This document shows positions 35,315 through 46,354 of a DNA stretch of 64,000 bases, piece after piece (the first letter of the stretch is position 1; every line of letters starts with the position of its first letter). The notes beneath the pieces are model-generated. The model was not told the origin of the DNA. It saw nothing but the letters and a program-made list of their open reading frames with translations, and did no database searches. Made by a program: the position numbers and the translations under genes. Origin of the DNA: Metaphire vulgaris (Eukaryota; Annelida; Clitellata; Crassiclitellata; Megascolecidae); assembly GCA_018105865.1 (NCBI GenBank), contig CM030862.1, positions 1,882,601 to 1,946,600 of the forward strand. The letters are read 5' to 3'.

Positions 35315-35630
35315 TGCATTTTCACCTTTGCCACTTCGTCGTTCATTTTCTAGGCCTGCATTTTCACCCTTGCCACTTCGTCCGTCTTTTTCTCGGCCTG
35401 CATTTTCACACCTTGCCACTTCGTCGTTCATTTTCTAGGCCTGCATTTTCACCCCCTTGCCACTTCGTCGTTCATTTTCTAGGCCTGCATTTTCACCCCT
35501 TACCACTTCGTCGTTCATTTTCTAGGCCTGCATTTTATCCCCTGTCACTTCGTCCGTCTTTTTCTCGGCCTGCATTTTCAGGCTATTTATATTTTTCAAA
35601 TTCTTTTCCAGGCCTGCATTTTCAGCGTTC
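35315..35630. repeat. minisatellite arm B, inverted relative to arm A
   Basis: Repeated TAGGCCTGCATTTTCACC and TTGCCACTTCGTCGTTCATT, the complements of arm A, about seven times. Arms A and B with the 450-bp spacer form an inverted repeat of about 1.07 kb. Confidence 0.9.
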
Positions 35631-35646
35631 CCAATATGGTTTAGGG

Positions 35647-35824
35647 CAGAGGTATTTATATATATTCCGCGGGCCAGATCTGGCCCGCCAAGGGGCGTTA
35701 AATGACCCGCGAATATATGCCGAAACTATAAGTAACCTTTTGTCTAATAATTACGAAATATCTTTTGAATGTCTTACTTTCAACCTACCGTTTTCTATTA
35801 CATGTTTACTATATTTTGATATAA

Positions 35825-35886
<62 letters not shown>

Positions 35887-36043
35887 TATATATAGTGTAT
35901 ATATAGTGTATATATAGTGTATATATAGTGTATAAATAGTGTATATATAGTGTATATATATGTATATATATACCTGGCCCTCGGGCAACAGTCATAAAAG
36001 AATTTGGCCCCGGGTACGTTTTAATTTTAGTTGAATGCCCCTG
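35647..36043. mobile_element. hAT-like MITE (397 bp) carrying (TA)n and an 11-bp repeat
   Basis: Left CAGAGGTATTTATATATATT, then CGCGGGCCAGATCTGGCCCG; right GAATGCCCCTG. Flanks GTTTAGGG and GTTTAGAA match at 6 of 8. Inside are (TA)n at 35828-35881 and about seven TATATAGTGTA units at 35882-35962. Confidence 0.85.
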
Positions 36044-36170
36044 GTTTAGAACTTTTGGTCATTCCAGGACTGGTTGAGGAGACATTTTACACAGGGCGCA
36101 ACCATCTCCGCTGGCTCCACTTTTCCTATGTACGGCTACTGAGTTACTCGATCAGTCGAGAGCGAGAGCG

Positions 36171-36230
36171 AGGGAGGAAAGGAGGTACAGGGTCGATCTG
36201 TCTGTTCGTCTGGCGGTGCGTTAGAGAGTC

Positions 36231-36270
<40 letters not shown>

Positions 36271-36820
36271 TCCTTAGAGCAACAAGTGTTAAGCACAGTG
36301 CGGCCAATGTGAACAGCTGTGCGGTTCAGAATCGCGTTCGTAGTTTCTTTTGGGGCGAAATTGCTTTTTCCGAATGGGAAACGAGTCTCTAGTCCATTGT
36401 ATCATGACACGAAAGAGAGAGAGAGAGAGAGAGAGAAAGACAAAGAGACAGAGACAGAGAAGAAGAAGACGGAGAAGGAGAGTACAGGGAGATAACCTGG
36501 GGGAGAACAGTTAGAAATTTATGGAAGAAGCAGCTGGTATTTCTCTATATGGCAGCGTTGTCGGCGCCCCAGGAGTATAAGGGGAGAATCTTCGAGATAA
36601 TGCGAATGACATTTTTAACGAAAGAAACAGCAGCTGCTGCAGCAGCAGCAGCAGTAGAGGAATTTCTAAGCATAACTTAACGCTGTGCGTTTGATCAACT
36701 TCAAGAACGCTTTTACCGCGCTCAGAGGAACTCCAGTCATCGCATTTGCGTCTCAGATCTCATACTGCCACTGTGTCTTTTCAAAAAATACTATATGGTC
36801 ATGCTGCATTATTTGCTCAC
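36171..36820. other. unique sequence with (GT)n, (GA)n and (CAG)n
   Basis: GT at 36231-36264, GA at 36415-36440, GCAGCAGCAGCAGCAG near 36635-36656. No exon called. Confidence 0.6.
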
Positions 36821-36825
36821 CACAC

Positions 36826-36886
<61 letters not shown>

Positions 36887-36928
36887 TTCTTCTTCTTCTT
36901 CTTCTTCTTCTTCTTCTTCTTCTTTTTC
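36826..36928. repeat. (CAT)n then (CTT)n microsatellite
   Basis: CAT/ATC triplets to 36885, then CTT/TTC triplets to 36924. Confidence 0.97.
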
Positions 36929-37234
36929 ATTACAAACACTACCACCACCATTAAATCTGGTCCAACAGGTGTCATACGTTTTATGATCACCTACACTTTT
37001 CGCGATGACACCATGAAATCCGCAATCTAGCCACGTGGAGCAGGAAAGCATGACCGGAAAAATTCCATTTACACCTATTTTTTAAAAAATCTGCTCGGCG
37101 GAATAGAAACTAAGGTATTCGGCGCAGGTCTGAGTCTGTCTTTTGCGTTGCAAAGATATTCCAATTAAGAGGACTTTACGACCGCGTCTTGTTTAGGTCC
37201 CTCCATATCAGTAGACATAAATGCGCGTAGAACG

Positions 37235-37304
37235 GCATAACGGAGAGAGAGGGGAGAGGACAGACAGAGACAGAGAAAAGACAAAGACAGAGACAGAGAC
37301 AGAG

Positions 37305-37355
<51 letters not shown>

Positions 37356-37600
37356 GATACAGAGAAAGAGGAAAGAGGGAGAGAGAGAGAAGGGAACGAA
37401 AGGAAAGACAGGGATTGATCCTGAGAGAGACATGGAAATGGGGGGAGAGAGAGAAGAGAGAGAGAGTGTGTATGGAAGGAAATGAAAGAGAAAGACAGAG
37501 AGACACACACAGAGACAGAGACAGCAGGCAGATATAGAGGCAGACAGAGACAGACAGGCAGAGAAAGAGAGAAGGAAGAGAGAGGCGTTATAGCCAGACC
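37235..37600. repeat. (GA)n and (GACA)n tract
   Basis: Purine-rich; pure GA at 37312-37343. Long frames are artefacts. Confidence 0.96.
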
Positions 37601-37733
37601 GTAGCAGAGACAAGATCGAAGGAAGAAAAGAGGAAACGTGAACCCGAGTCGCAGCAGCAGGGCTTGTCCTGTGGTCGGTCTCCTCATAATTTCACCCATG
37701 TGTCATAATCCACCGGACTTCTACCGATCACAA

Positions 37734-37806
37734 AAGAAGAAAAGAAGAAGAAGAAGAAGAAGAAGAAGAAGAAGAAGAAGAAAACAAAGAAGAAGAAGAA
37801 GAACAA
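37734..37806. repeat. (GAA)n microsatellite
   Basis: About 20 GAA triplets with two interruptions. Confidence 0.96.
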
Positions 37807-39159
37807 CAACCAACGACTCCTGTATCGTTTTACGACCAAACCGTTGTAGACTTCGGGGGAAGAAGCAGGAGTCGACATGAAACCCTCCTAAGCACTGCAC
37901 AGCCGGCAAGATTCTCTCGCGATATCGTGAGCAGCGGTAGCCCTGTTGCCTCCGGTTCGACTCCGTTCTTTCGGAACGCTGCGCCGATTTTTACAGAACG
38001 AAATGTAACTGAACCTAGCAGAGCTGGATTGGCCACCATTTCTCGTGTGAGTCAAAGTCAATGGCAATAGATTTGGGTCAGTTCACAAACTAGATCATGC
38101 ACAGAGTGCATTAAATAATAGGTCAGTTCATAAACTACGTCAGGTGCTGAGTGCCTGTTCTAAACTTGTTTGTCAGCGATTCTCAGATAATTATGCTAAC
38201 GGGTTCGTTCAGATTGGTGACATTTTGGATTTTTAAATATGACAAGCAAAAATTTGATTCCCTGCTTTAAATAAATTTAAATATTTGTTTGCTGTCTACG
38301 TCATCGCCAAAGCAGACAGACAGACAGACAGACAGTCAGACAGACAGTCAGACAGACAGTAAACAGGATTGTGGAAACATGTAGTCTTATGCAGTGCTTG
38401 CAAATCTCGGCGCTATGCAATGATACAATATTTTCACTACTCAAACCTAAGAGAATTTTAGGACATATGTTTTTTTTGTTGTAAAACATTGGAGATTAGA
38501 CAAACTCAACGCTTGAAATTCACGATAGATCTCGCAAAACATTATTATAATCTTTCTTCAGCAAGATTTGTCTATCCATTATTCAATATAGACTGCTTCG
38601 AAAGAACTTACACAGAACTAGTTGTATGTAGATGGTGTTTTCTGTTACTATCCCCAAAATTTCGAACCATTTTCCTCCCTTTTCCTTCCAGTTCACCGTG
38701 CTTTTTTCAAATCTACGGTGTAATCTAAAACGGTATCTCTTTTCCTTTTCCACCGGAATCTATCTTTTTTGCTGGTTTCCATTCTGACTGAGTTCTGAAA
38801 TGACCTGGTCTTTTGTAGGGCCATATACCGTACTAGAAGTTAGAACCGCTGCTACAGATTAATCTTAAATAACAATTCTCTTTGTCCGTTAAGTTTGTCG
38901 GTCACGCTACACGGCAGATGTTGAAAGACGTCGTTACCACAGGCAACCAAACTTTATAATGGACGGAATTTAATTATAATTCAATCGAATGTAAATAGAG
39001 AAAGAAGTTTGTTTTATTGAAGTCGTTAAGAGAAGACGCAAAGTTTGCATGCCAAAGGTAATTTGATGGACAAAGTAATTGCGAATTTCTCCCCGTGGAA
39101 CGATAAACTACCGTTAACAGAAAACCAGGGAAAAACGCAATCTACAGGACACCGTGTCT
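37807..39159. other. unique sequence, no gene called
   Basis: (CAGA)n at 38313-38360 and one TGACAAGCAAAAATT word at 38240. Direct repeat GGTCAGTTCA with AAACTA at 38076 and 38121. No convincing exon. Confidence 0.5.
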
Positions 39160-39231
39160 TAACCCCTTAACTGGGATTGGAAACGTCCATTTTACATTGA
39201 GTTACAGATAAATACACGGTTAAGGGGTTAA
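39160..39231. mobile_element. 72-bp TTAA-ended palindromic MITE, copy 2
   Basis: TTAACCCCTTAACTGGGATT to ACGGTTAAGGGGTTAA, with the shared ACATTGAGTTACAG core. Confidence 0.8.
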
Positions 39232-39402
39232 ACACCGAAGAACACCCAAGACAGTCTAAAGTCGTTGAGTTTCGAAAAGTAAGAAAGATAAAAAGACAAA
39301 AGAAAGACTAAGATTGACTCGAAAAAATCAGAAGACGAATGCTTTCAATATCCGCCGACACTTAATGAGGGGTTCACTGGAAAACCAGACGAGAGGAAGA
39401 CT

Positions 39403-39403
<1 letters not shown>

Positions 39404-39472
<69 letters not shown>

Positions 39473-39476
39473 TCGA

Positions 39477-39512
<36 letters not shown>

Positions 39513-39522
39513 GTAATAATAA
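39404..39522. repeat. (AAT)n microsatellite
   Basis: Two AAT blocks separated by ATCGAATAGT. Confidence 0.97.
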
Positions 39523-39652
39523 AGTGGTTCAGTAGGGTTTGCTGTGCATAAGAACCACTTCGAATTATGATGCAATCGATCGAATTAAACGATGACTAAA
39601 CAATTGACGACTACAAAGTTGTCATCGGAGCAACGACAAAATGATGAAACCG

Positions 39653-39850
39653 AAAAGAAGAAGAAGAAGAAGAAGAAGAAGAAGAAGAAGAAGAAAGAAG
39701 ATCATGATGATGAAGAAGAAGAAGAAAGAAGAAAAGAAGAAGGAAGAAGAAGAAAAAGAAGAAGAAGAAGAAGATGATGATGATAAAGAAGAGGAAGAAG
39801 AAGAAAGAGAGGAGAAGAAGAAGAAGGAGGAGAAGAATAAAAGATAATAA
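39653..39850. repeat. (GAA)n/(GAT)n purine-rich tract
   Basis: GAA triplets with GAT and AAAGAAG interruptions. Confidence 0.96.
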
Positions 39851-40430
39851 GAAGTGACTTCATTCATTCCGTATGCGAAAAATGCAATTAGTTTTAACAG
39901 CCACTTTTGTCGATGGTATACCGACCAAAGACGCATATGCGGCTCCGCTCCGGTCACTCGGCGGCATAAACGGAACGTCCCGTCATGCACCGGACGGCCG
40001 ATGACGTCATCGAAGGTGCCCCAGGACTCAGGTGCACCAGCACCGCAGCGCGTAACACCTACGGCACCTACTTGGGCCGTAAAGGATAACCGTGGAAAAG
40101 ATGGATTAGGCGGAAGGACTCTTGGGAGAGGGGAGGGGGAAGCGACCGATGGTACCATCGGCGGTCGGCGGGCGATGATTCAGCGGCGGCGTCTGCCGAA
40201 GACGGTTGCCGACGACGAGAGAGGGAAGAAGAAGAGGGTCGGTCGTGACCACGCACCCGCAAATTTCATTTACCCGTTCGGGTGCCCTGAGGATTGACGC
40301 GTCACGCCATCGACGGAGAACCAGTCGCAGGGCAAGGCACAGCGTTCGCCGTCCGCGGTCGAAGCCGACTGCCATGTTGACGTATCATTCATTTCGATTG
40401 TGGGTAATTAATTAGTGACCAACGCGGGAG
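39851..40430. other. GC-rich island, possible minus-strand exon not called
   Basis: A minus-strand frame over about 40070-39925 reads APESWGTFDDVIGRPVHDGT and then FRLCRRVTGAEPHMRLWS before TCG|GTATAC, a weak donor. A TGACGTCA palindrome lies at 40000-40007. No family is recognised and the acceptor is ambiguous. Confidence 0.3.
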
Positions 40431-40431
40431 A

Positions 40432-40472
40432 AGAAGAAGAAGAAGAAGAAGAAGAAGAAGAAGAAGAAGAAG
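40432..40472. repeat. (GAA)n microsatellite
   Basis: About 13 GAA triplets. Confidence 0.96.
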
Positions 40473-40489
40473 GCAAAGGACAAAATCAA

Positions 40490-40575
40490 ATGTTCAGTTT
40501 ATAAATGCTGTTACAAGAAACCTAAGTACTATGTTCACACAGGCTTACTTAGCCTCCTAAACCACTCTAAATTAC
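40490..40575 (+). mobile_element. truncated 3' end of the 41-kb LINE family
   Basis: ACAGGCTTACTTAGCC, then CTCCTAAACCACTCTAAATT matches ACAGGCTGTTAACTCAGCC, then GCCTAAACCACTTGGAATAT at the end of the LINE at 41600-41655. It runs straight into (ATT)n, as a LINE tail would. Confidence 0.6.
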
Positions 40576-40576
40576 A

Positions 40577-40756
<180 letters not shown>

Positions 40757-40859
40757 AATACATAGTCCAAACTCTCTTTATCGGGTTAGAAATGAAATTT
40801 GACATGCAATCGCTTTGATTAATTATAATCAATGAATCACTCTCAAGACTGGGGACGTA

Positions 40860-41660
40860 ATCAAGAGACTGTAAAGTTGCATTAGTCTCCTCATTATTAA
40901 AGAGGGGAAAACGGAGTGAGCCAAGTAATGAGCGTCTTTGAACCGACAGATGCTTTTTAATAGGGACAAATGTTCTGTAAAGCATCTTGCAAAATCTAAT
41001 CATGGCTATTACTATGCCTTGTGGGGGTGGGGAGGAGGCTATAACCACCACCGAGGAAGAAAGAAATTTGGGGGTAATCATCCATAGAAGTGTGAATCAT
41101 GCATCTCGACGATGTGTGGAGGCAGCAAGAGAACGATACTGAGTCGACACAAAGAGATAATTGTAAAACTATATAAGACGTTAGTACGACTTCTCATCCA
41201 TTCTGAAAAGATATTGAGCTTTAAGAAAAAATGCAAAGACGAGCAAGAAAGATGGATAAAAGATGCAATAATTTGTCGGTAAGCTGCGAAAAAAGGCTTC
41301 AACATTGTGGATTGGTGACACGAGAAAAGAGAAGAGAGGAGATTTGATAGAAGCATACGAAATAATGACTGGAAAAGTCGAAGTGACATACGATGCCTTA
41401 CATTGGCACACTATATAGCAGCACCAGAAGCCACGGGTGCAGATTGCAAATTGTTCAAGCACAGGGTGGAGCCAACGAAGAAACATTTGTTTAGTGCAAG
41501 GATAGTGGATGAATGAAACAGTTTGAACGAAAATGCAGTAACAGTTGAAACAAGTTATCTGGGAAAACTAGATTTTTAAGGGTAGAATTATTACAGTGGC
41601 TTTCCTACAGGCTGTTAACTCAGCCGCCTAAACCACTTGGAATATCACAGATGTAATAAA
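40860..41660 (+). pseudogene. degenerate CR1/Jockey-group LINE, C-terminal reverse transcriptase and 3' end
   Basis: Frame-broken remains of the C-terminal part of a non-LTR retrotransposon reverse transcriptase. In successive frames I read QMLFNRDKCSVKHLAKSN (thumb entry), EEERNLGVIIHRSVNHASRR, MQRRARKMDKRCNNLS followed by CEKRLQHCGLVTREKRRE, GDLIEAYEIMTGK and KLFKHRVEPTKKHLFSARIV with a following DEWNSL-like block. This order is typical of CR1-like elements. Many stops and at least three frame changes show it is dead. The 3' part ends near CCACTTGGAATATCACAG. The 5' part is missing. Confidence 0.82.
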
Positions 41661-41913
41661 CGTTGTTTACGTTTTTTATTCTTCTCACGTTTTTTACGTT
41701 TTTTAACGTTTTTTTAATATATTATTTTTCCAACTTTTAAAAACATCTATGCTTGAAATCACGCTATTATTATCTCTCGAACAAACTCTTCTTACAGAAT
41801 TTAACGAAAACAATAATTAAGACATCGGCAAAGCATATACTGCACAGCGTTTGCCTCATAGTATTGATCTTTAGTCTTTGATTTGTATATATACCAGACG
41901 ATTAATTATATAT
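41661..41913. other. AT-rich unique sequence
   Basis: ACGTTTTTTA units near 41660-41712 form a short degenerate repeat. Otherwise nothing is seen. Confidence 0.6.
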
Positions 41914-42136
41914 CATGGGCGTAGCTACGGGAGGGGCGGCCGCCCCATTTTGGCTAAAACCCGTCGTGAGATTTAGGGAAACCGTTGAGAAACTTTTGGG
42001 CGGAGTTGTAGGCAGCATGACCGTAGATAATATGTGACGAGCTATTTTTTGATATGTTTGCTCCTAGATCTCTTTTTTAAAACCTGCAAATGCTGATATG
42101 CTCCCTCCCATTTCCGGAATTCTGGCTACGCCACTG
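41914..42136. mobile_element. CAGTGGCG-family element (223 bp), no duplication found
   Basis: Left CATGGGCGTAGCTACGGG, right TCTGGCTACGCCACTG. Flanks do not match, so the two ends may have come from different insertions. Confidence 0.65.
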
Positions 42137-42540
42137 GCACTTATCGATATACAGAGCAGTGCAATACAAGTGTATACCATCAATCCTCCTGCACAGCTCA
42201 TTGATCTGGTTCTTGATGGAACGGAAATCGAGAAAAAACATGAAATATGGAGCTTGCGATAAGAGACAGAATAACGCGTATGTATACAGCATTACATACA
42301 GCAATTCTGCATATGATAATGAATGCAGCTATTCTCAGTGGATTCTTTGGAGTCAAGTTTCGTCGATAAACAGACTTTGTCTGTAAGCTTTTGATTGCAT
42401 TTGGACACAAGACTATTTCCTTATAGGATCTGATATTCGAAGATTTATGTGCTTATTATCATATTACTGCTGGTTCTAAGTTGGAAGTAAGTCGAAGATT
42501 AAGACTTATATAAAAGTACAGTTACCATATTTTATCATCG
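42137..42540. other. unique AT-rich sequence, no gene seen
   Basis: Two overlapping small frames (42090-42386 plus, 42410-42198 minus) lack family resemblance. Confidence 0.5.
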
Positions 42541-42548
42541 TCATTGTA

Positions 42549-42549
42549 G

Positions 42550-42600
<51 letters not shown>

Positions 42601-42602
42601 AC
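42549..42602. repeat. (CAT)n microsatellite
   Basis: About 17 ATC/CAT triplets followed by AACAAC and CAGCAG units. Confidence 0.96.
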
Positions 42603-42642
42603 AACAACTCCAACAGCAGCAGCAACAACAATATAGTCGTAG

Positions 42643-42814
42643 CAGGGATATTTTTACACACCCCTAACACTCCCAACACCCCCAAATTTGAGACCGACGC
42701 CCCAACATCCCCCAATTTTAGCTACGGGATGACCTTTTTTGCTTTCAGACTTTTTGGCAGAGGACCCCATAATTTACCGACACCCCCAAATTGATAATTC
42801 TAGAAACAACGCTG
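42643..42814 (+). mobile_element. hAT-like MITE, CAGGGATATTT family (172 bp), perfect duplication
   Basis: Left CAGGGATATTTTTACACACC, right CTAGAAACAACGCTG. Flanks AGTCGTAG (42635-42642) and AGTCGTAG (42815-42822) are identical. ACACCCCCAAATTTGAGACC and one ATGACCTTTTTTGCTTTCAG word lie inside. Confidence 0.95.
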
Positions 42815-42839
42815 AGTCGTAGTCTTCGTCTTTGCCTTT

Positions 42840-42960
42840 GTTGTAGTCGTCATCGTTGTCATCATCATCATCATCATCATGACCACCATCATAATCATAA
42901 GCAACAACACCATCGTCGTCGTTGTAGTCGTTGTAATAGTCGTCGTCATCATCATCACCA
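42840..42960. repeat. (CAT)n and (GTC)n clusters
   Basis: CATCAT runs at 42857-42880 and TCGTCG/CATCAT at 42912-42956. Confidence 0.9.
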
Positions 42961-44022
42961 GTCGACATTTGCATTGTGGATTCGCCATTATTTAATTTTA
43001 AATCTAGTCGGAAACAAGTTCTAAACGAACGTCTTTCGTTCTAACGCTGATGGACGCATGTTTGATTCGTTTATAAGTTTTCACTTGACGTGGTTATAAT
43101 GTTGATTTACTTTGATGACAAAGCTAGCTGAGTTCTAAAATTAATCTAGTACTTCAAATCAAAATTCCACAGCGCAATTACTCTATTTCTATACGTCAAA
43201 AGTCTACAGAGCAAAAACTGTCAAAGAAATTCCAATATACAGTAGCCTAATCACTGGTCTTTATCCACAGGTTTTCACTGGAAATTTCATCACGCGAAGG
43301 CTCGAAGCGAGCGAATTATTCTAGGCAACACACATCCGCTTTGTTTTCGACAGAGCGCTTCAAAATTTCTTGATATATTAAAAAAACTGAGATTTCGTAG
43401 CTCGTCAAATATATACATGTAAAGAACGAAGCCGATTCGCTGGCCAGCGCTGCTGTATGTTTTGACAGCCGGACAAACAGTATTCGCGGAGGGGGGGGAC
43501 TTGGTCTCGCGAAATTAATTGTCCTCCCCGGGGAAAGGAGATCGATCGGGTGGGACGTGCGGAGAAAAGAAATGTGGGGCGCCGCCGCCGATGGCTTTTC
43601 CTGACAACCCCTCGAGACATTTCGCCGGGGAAAATATAAGCTGCGAAACAATATACAGTAACGGTGCCTTCGTTTTCGACTATGGCATTCGTTGCAAGGC
43701 GACTTAACGTTGTAAGCAGTCGGTCTTTTGGTCTTTTGCGGTGATCGGGCGATATAGAAACACTACAGTGAACAACGGATATATCACGCGAGGTTTTACA
43801 TTAGAAAACCGGTCGTAATTAAACGCGTGAGAAGTATAATTGTGGCAAAATCAGCATCAATAATGACGACCAAAGCGACGCAAAAATAAATAATGGCATT
43901 TAGTAATGGAAATTAAAAAAAGAATAAGAATCTATGAAACTTCCTGCTTCAATGCAAAAAACTTCAACTGAATCTTTAATCAAGCGATCCCATATTAGTC
44001 TACTAACTGCAAACATCCTGAG
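42961..44022. other. unique sequence, no gene called
   Basis: A minus-strand frame (43651-43316) and an overlapping one cover a GC-rich part with poly-G at 43490-43499. No splice borders or family were found. Confidence 0.45.
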
Positions 44023-44640
<618 letters not shown>

Positions 44641-44964
44641 TAAACTTTCTCTCTTAATAAGTAATATGCGTCCTCATTTAATACTAGAACAACTGAAGTA
44701 GTACACACGCACAGTCGCACACACCCAAACACACGTATATATTCATATATGTGTATATGTTACAGTCAAAGTGTGAAATCAGGCAATGTTGACATTGCCT
44801 GAAACTTTTAGGAAATGTCAACATAAGCCGTTTCACTCGGGCACTGTCGACATTGACTGAAATGTTTAGGCATTGTTTAACAATGCCTGAAATTTGCTCA
44901 AATTTTATACACACATTTCCTGAAATCTTTATCTATGATGGAATAGCATAATAAGTAACATAAA

Positions 44965-45380
44965 ACAGTTCTGAAACCTTAATAAGTGCCAAAAACTTTA
45001 ATAGGTTCAAATGAAATAAAAAAACAGGCATTAATGGAAAAAAGTTATACACAACTGTAAAAACTTCAAATGCAATAAAGGAATGAATTCCAAAAAACTT
45101 TATAAGGTTCTAACGCAATAAAGAAAAAGCAGTCATATAAAACAGTTCTACAACATTAATGAAGTCAACTAAAACTTTATAAGGTTCTAATGCAATAAAA
45201 AAGCAGTCATATAAAACAGTTCTACAACATTAATGAAGTCAACTAAAACTTTATAAGGTTCTAATGCAATAAAAAAGCAGTCATATAAAACAGTTCTACA
45301 ACATTAATGAAGTCAACTAAAACTTTATAAGGTTCTAATGCATTAAAGGAAAAAGCAGTCATATAAAACGGGCTAATATT
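44965..45380. repeat. 74-bp tandem repeat inside the fold-back
   Basis: CAGTTCTACAACATTAATGA recurs at 45143, 45217 and 45291, exactly 74 bp apart, each followed by AACTTTATAAGGTTCTAA. Decayed units extend to both sides. Confidence 0.93.
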
Positions 45381-45423
45381 TAACAGTTCTTATTGTACTC
45401 AATTTGTAGCCGACGACAGGGCT

Positions 45424-45600
45424 TGAAGAAGACTTCCCGCAGTTATTCACTGTTACAGGGATACAGCGAAGCATCAGTTCTTTAGGTGTCCCGTTACCCC
45501 AATTGCCGGGCCCAGTTGTTGACACTTCGACAGCGAGGGGTACATCCAACAGGCGACACCTTGAAAAAGACTTCCCGCAGTTATTCACAGCTATAGGGAT
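45424..45600. repeat. about 137-bp direct repeat inside the fold-back
   Basis: AAGACTTCCCGCAGTTATTC, then AC(A/T)G and AGGGATACAGCGAA occur twice, near 45428 and 45565. Confidence 0.85.
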
Positions 45601-45858
45601 ACAGCGAACAGCCCCCTCAGCCTTAATATGGCCCTGACAGCGAAGCCTCAGATCTTCCTAAGTCCAAGTTAAGCTTATTATGCTATTCCATCACAGATAA
45701 ATATTTCAGGAAATGTGTGTATAAAAATTGGGCAAATTTCAGGCATTGTTAAACAATGCCTAAACATTTTCAGTCAATGTCGACAGTGCCCGCATGTCGA
45801 CATTTCCTAAAAGTTTCAGGCAATGTCAACATTGCCTGATTTCTACACACTGTAACAT

Positions 45859-45873
45859 ATATATATATATGTA

Positions 45874-45937
<64 letters not shown>

Positions 45938-45945
45938 CGTATGTG
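45859..45945. repeat. (TA)n microsatellite
   Basis: Directly abuts the right end of the fold-back element. Confidence 0.96.
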
Positions 45946-46023
45946 TATATACGAGGACGATTACTGAACAGTTTCAGAGTCACGTGAAATCGTTTCTGAT
46001 TCGGAGATTTCTTCTTCGTTTAC

Positions 46024-46275
46024 CTGGTGACAGTAGGTGAGCCAGAGCGTTGCCATGGTTAGCGACGACATCGTCGGTATGGCAACGAGCAGTAGACAAC
46101 TCGTTCGACCGCCGCACGAGGCGGGAATCGCCCGCGGTCGAAGTCTTTCCGCTTTGTGGACGACCGTTATGCCGTCCTGCATCGAAATGTAGGTCCTCGG
46201 CGGAGGCGCCGGAATGGTCTTCGGCAGGGGGGTGGGTGGGTGGTCGGCCGGCTCATGGCCCGACTGGCACTTCAT
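46024..46275 (-). CDS. first coding exon, proline-rich N-terminus and membrane helix (partial)
   Basis: The minus-strand frame begins with an ATG at 46275, with an in-frame TAA about 50 bases upstream, and ends after 84 codons at CACCAG|GTAAAC, a good donor in phase 0. Residues 1-58 are hydrophilic and proline-rich ([15 protein letters not shown]). Residues 59-80 form one membrane helix ([20 protein letters not shown]). The helix pattern of a basic residue, LLLV and IP resembles the first membrane helix that precedes the NIT domain in NIT receptors. The NIT-like exon at 5843 lies downstream on the same strand. It starts in phase 1, so at least one short exon must lie between if the two belong together. 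The open frame past the donor continues only 20 residues. Confidence 0.5.
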
Positions 46276-46354
46276 CGAAATTCTCGGATTAAGTGCGTCA
46301 CTCTTATCCTCTCTTCTTTTTTCTTATCTGAAATGTATCGTCACACAGCGGAAT

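Larger units (their letters stand above)
44759..45856. mobile_element. 1.1-kb fold-back element with about 190-bp inverted arms, Tc1/mariner-like ends
   Basis: The left arm (44759-44956) begins GTTACAGTCAAAGTGTG and ends GGAATAGCATAATAAG. The right arm (45674-45856) begins CTTATTATGCTATTCCATCA and ends CACACTGTAAC. The arms pair over nearly their whole length. Each arm is itself a string of short hairpins (AGGCAATGTTGACATTGCCT, AGGCATTGTTTAACAATGCC). TA followed by CAGT at both ends fits Tc1/mariner target use. No transposase is present. Confidence 0.88.

Noticed and set aside
37940..37975. tRNA-like B box CCGGTTCGACTCC
   Set aside because: The flanking bases do not form a T stem and no A box or acceptor stem is visible upstream.
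39622..40158. 178-codon minus-strand frame including ESWGTFDDVIGRPVHD
   Set aside because: The middle looks protein-like, but the acceptor is ambiguous, the donor is weak and the rest is GAA-repeat translation. Noted as an island, not called.
41914..42136. Treating this as a complete hAT-like insertion
   Set aside because: Both ends are typical but the flanks do not match, so it is listed without a claimed duplication.
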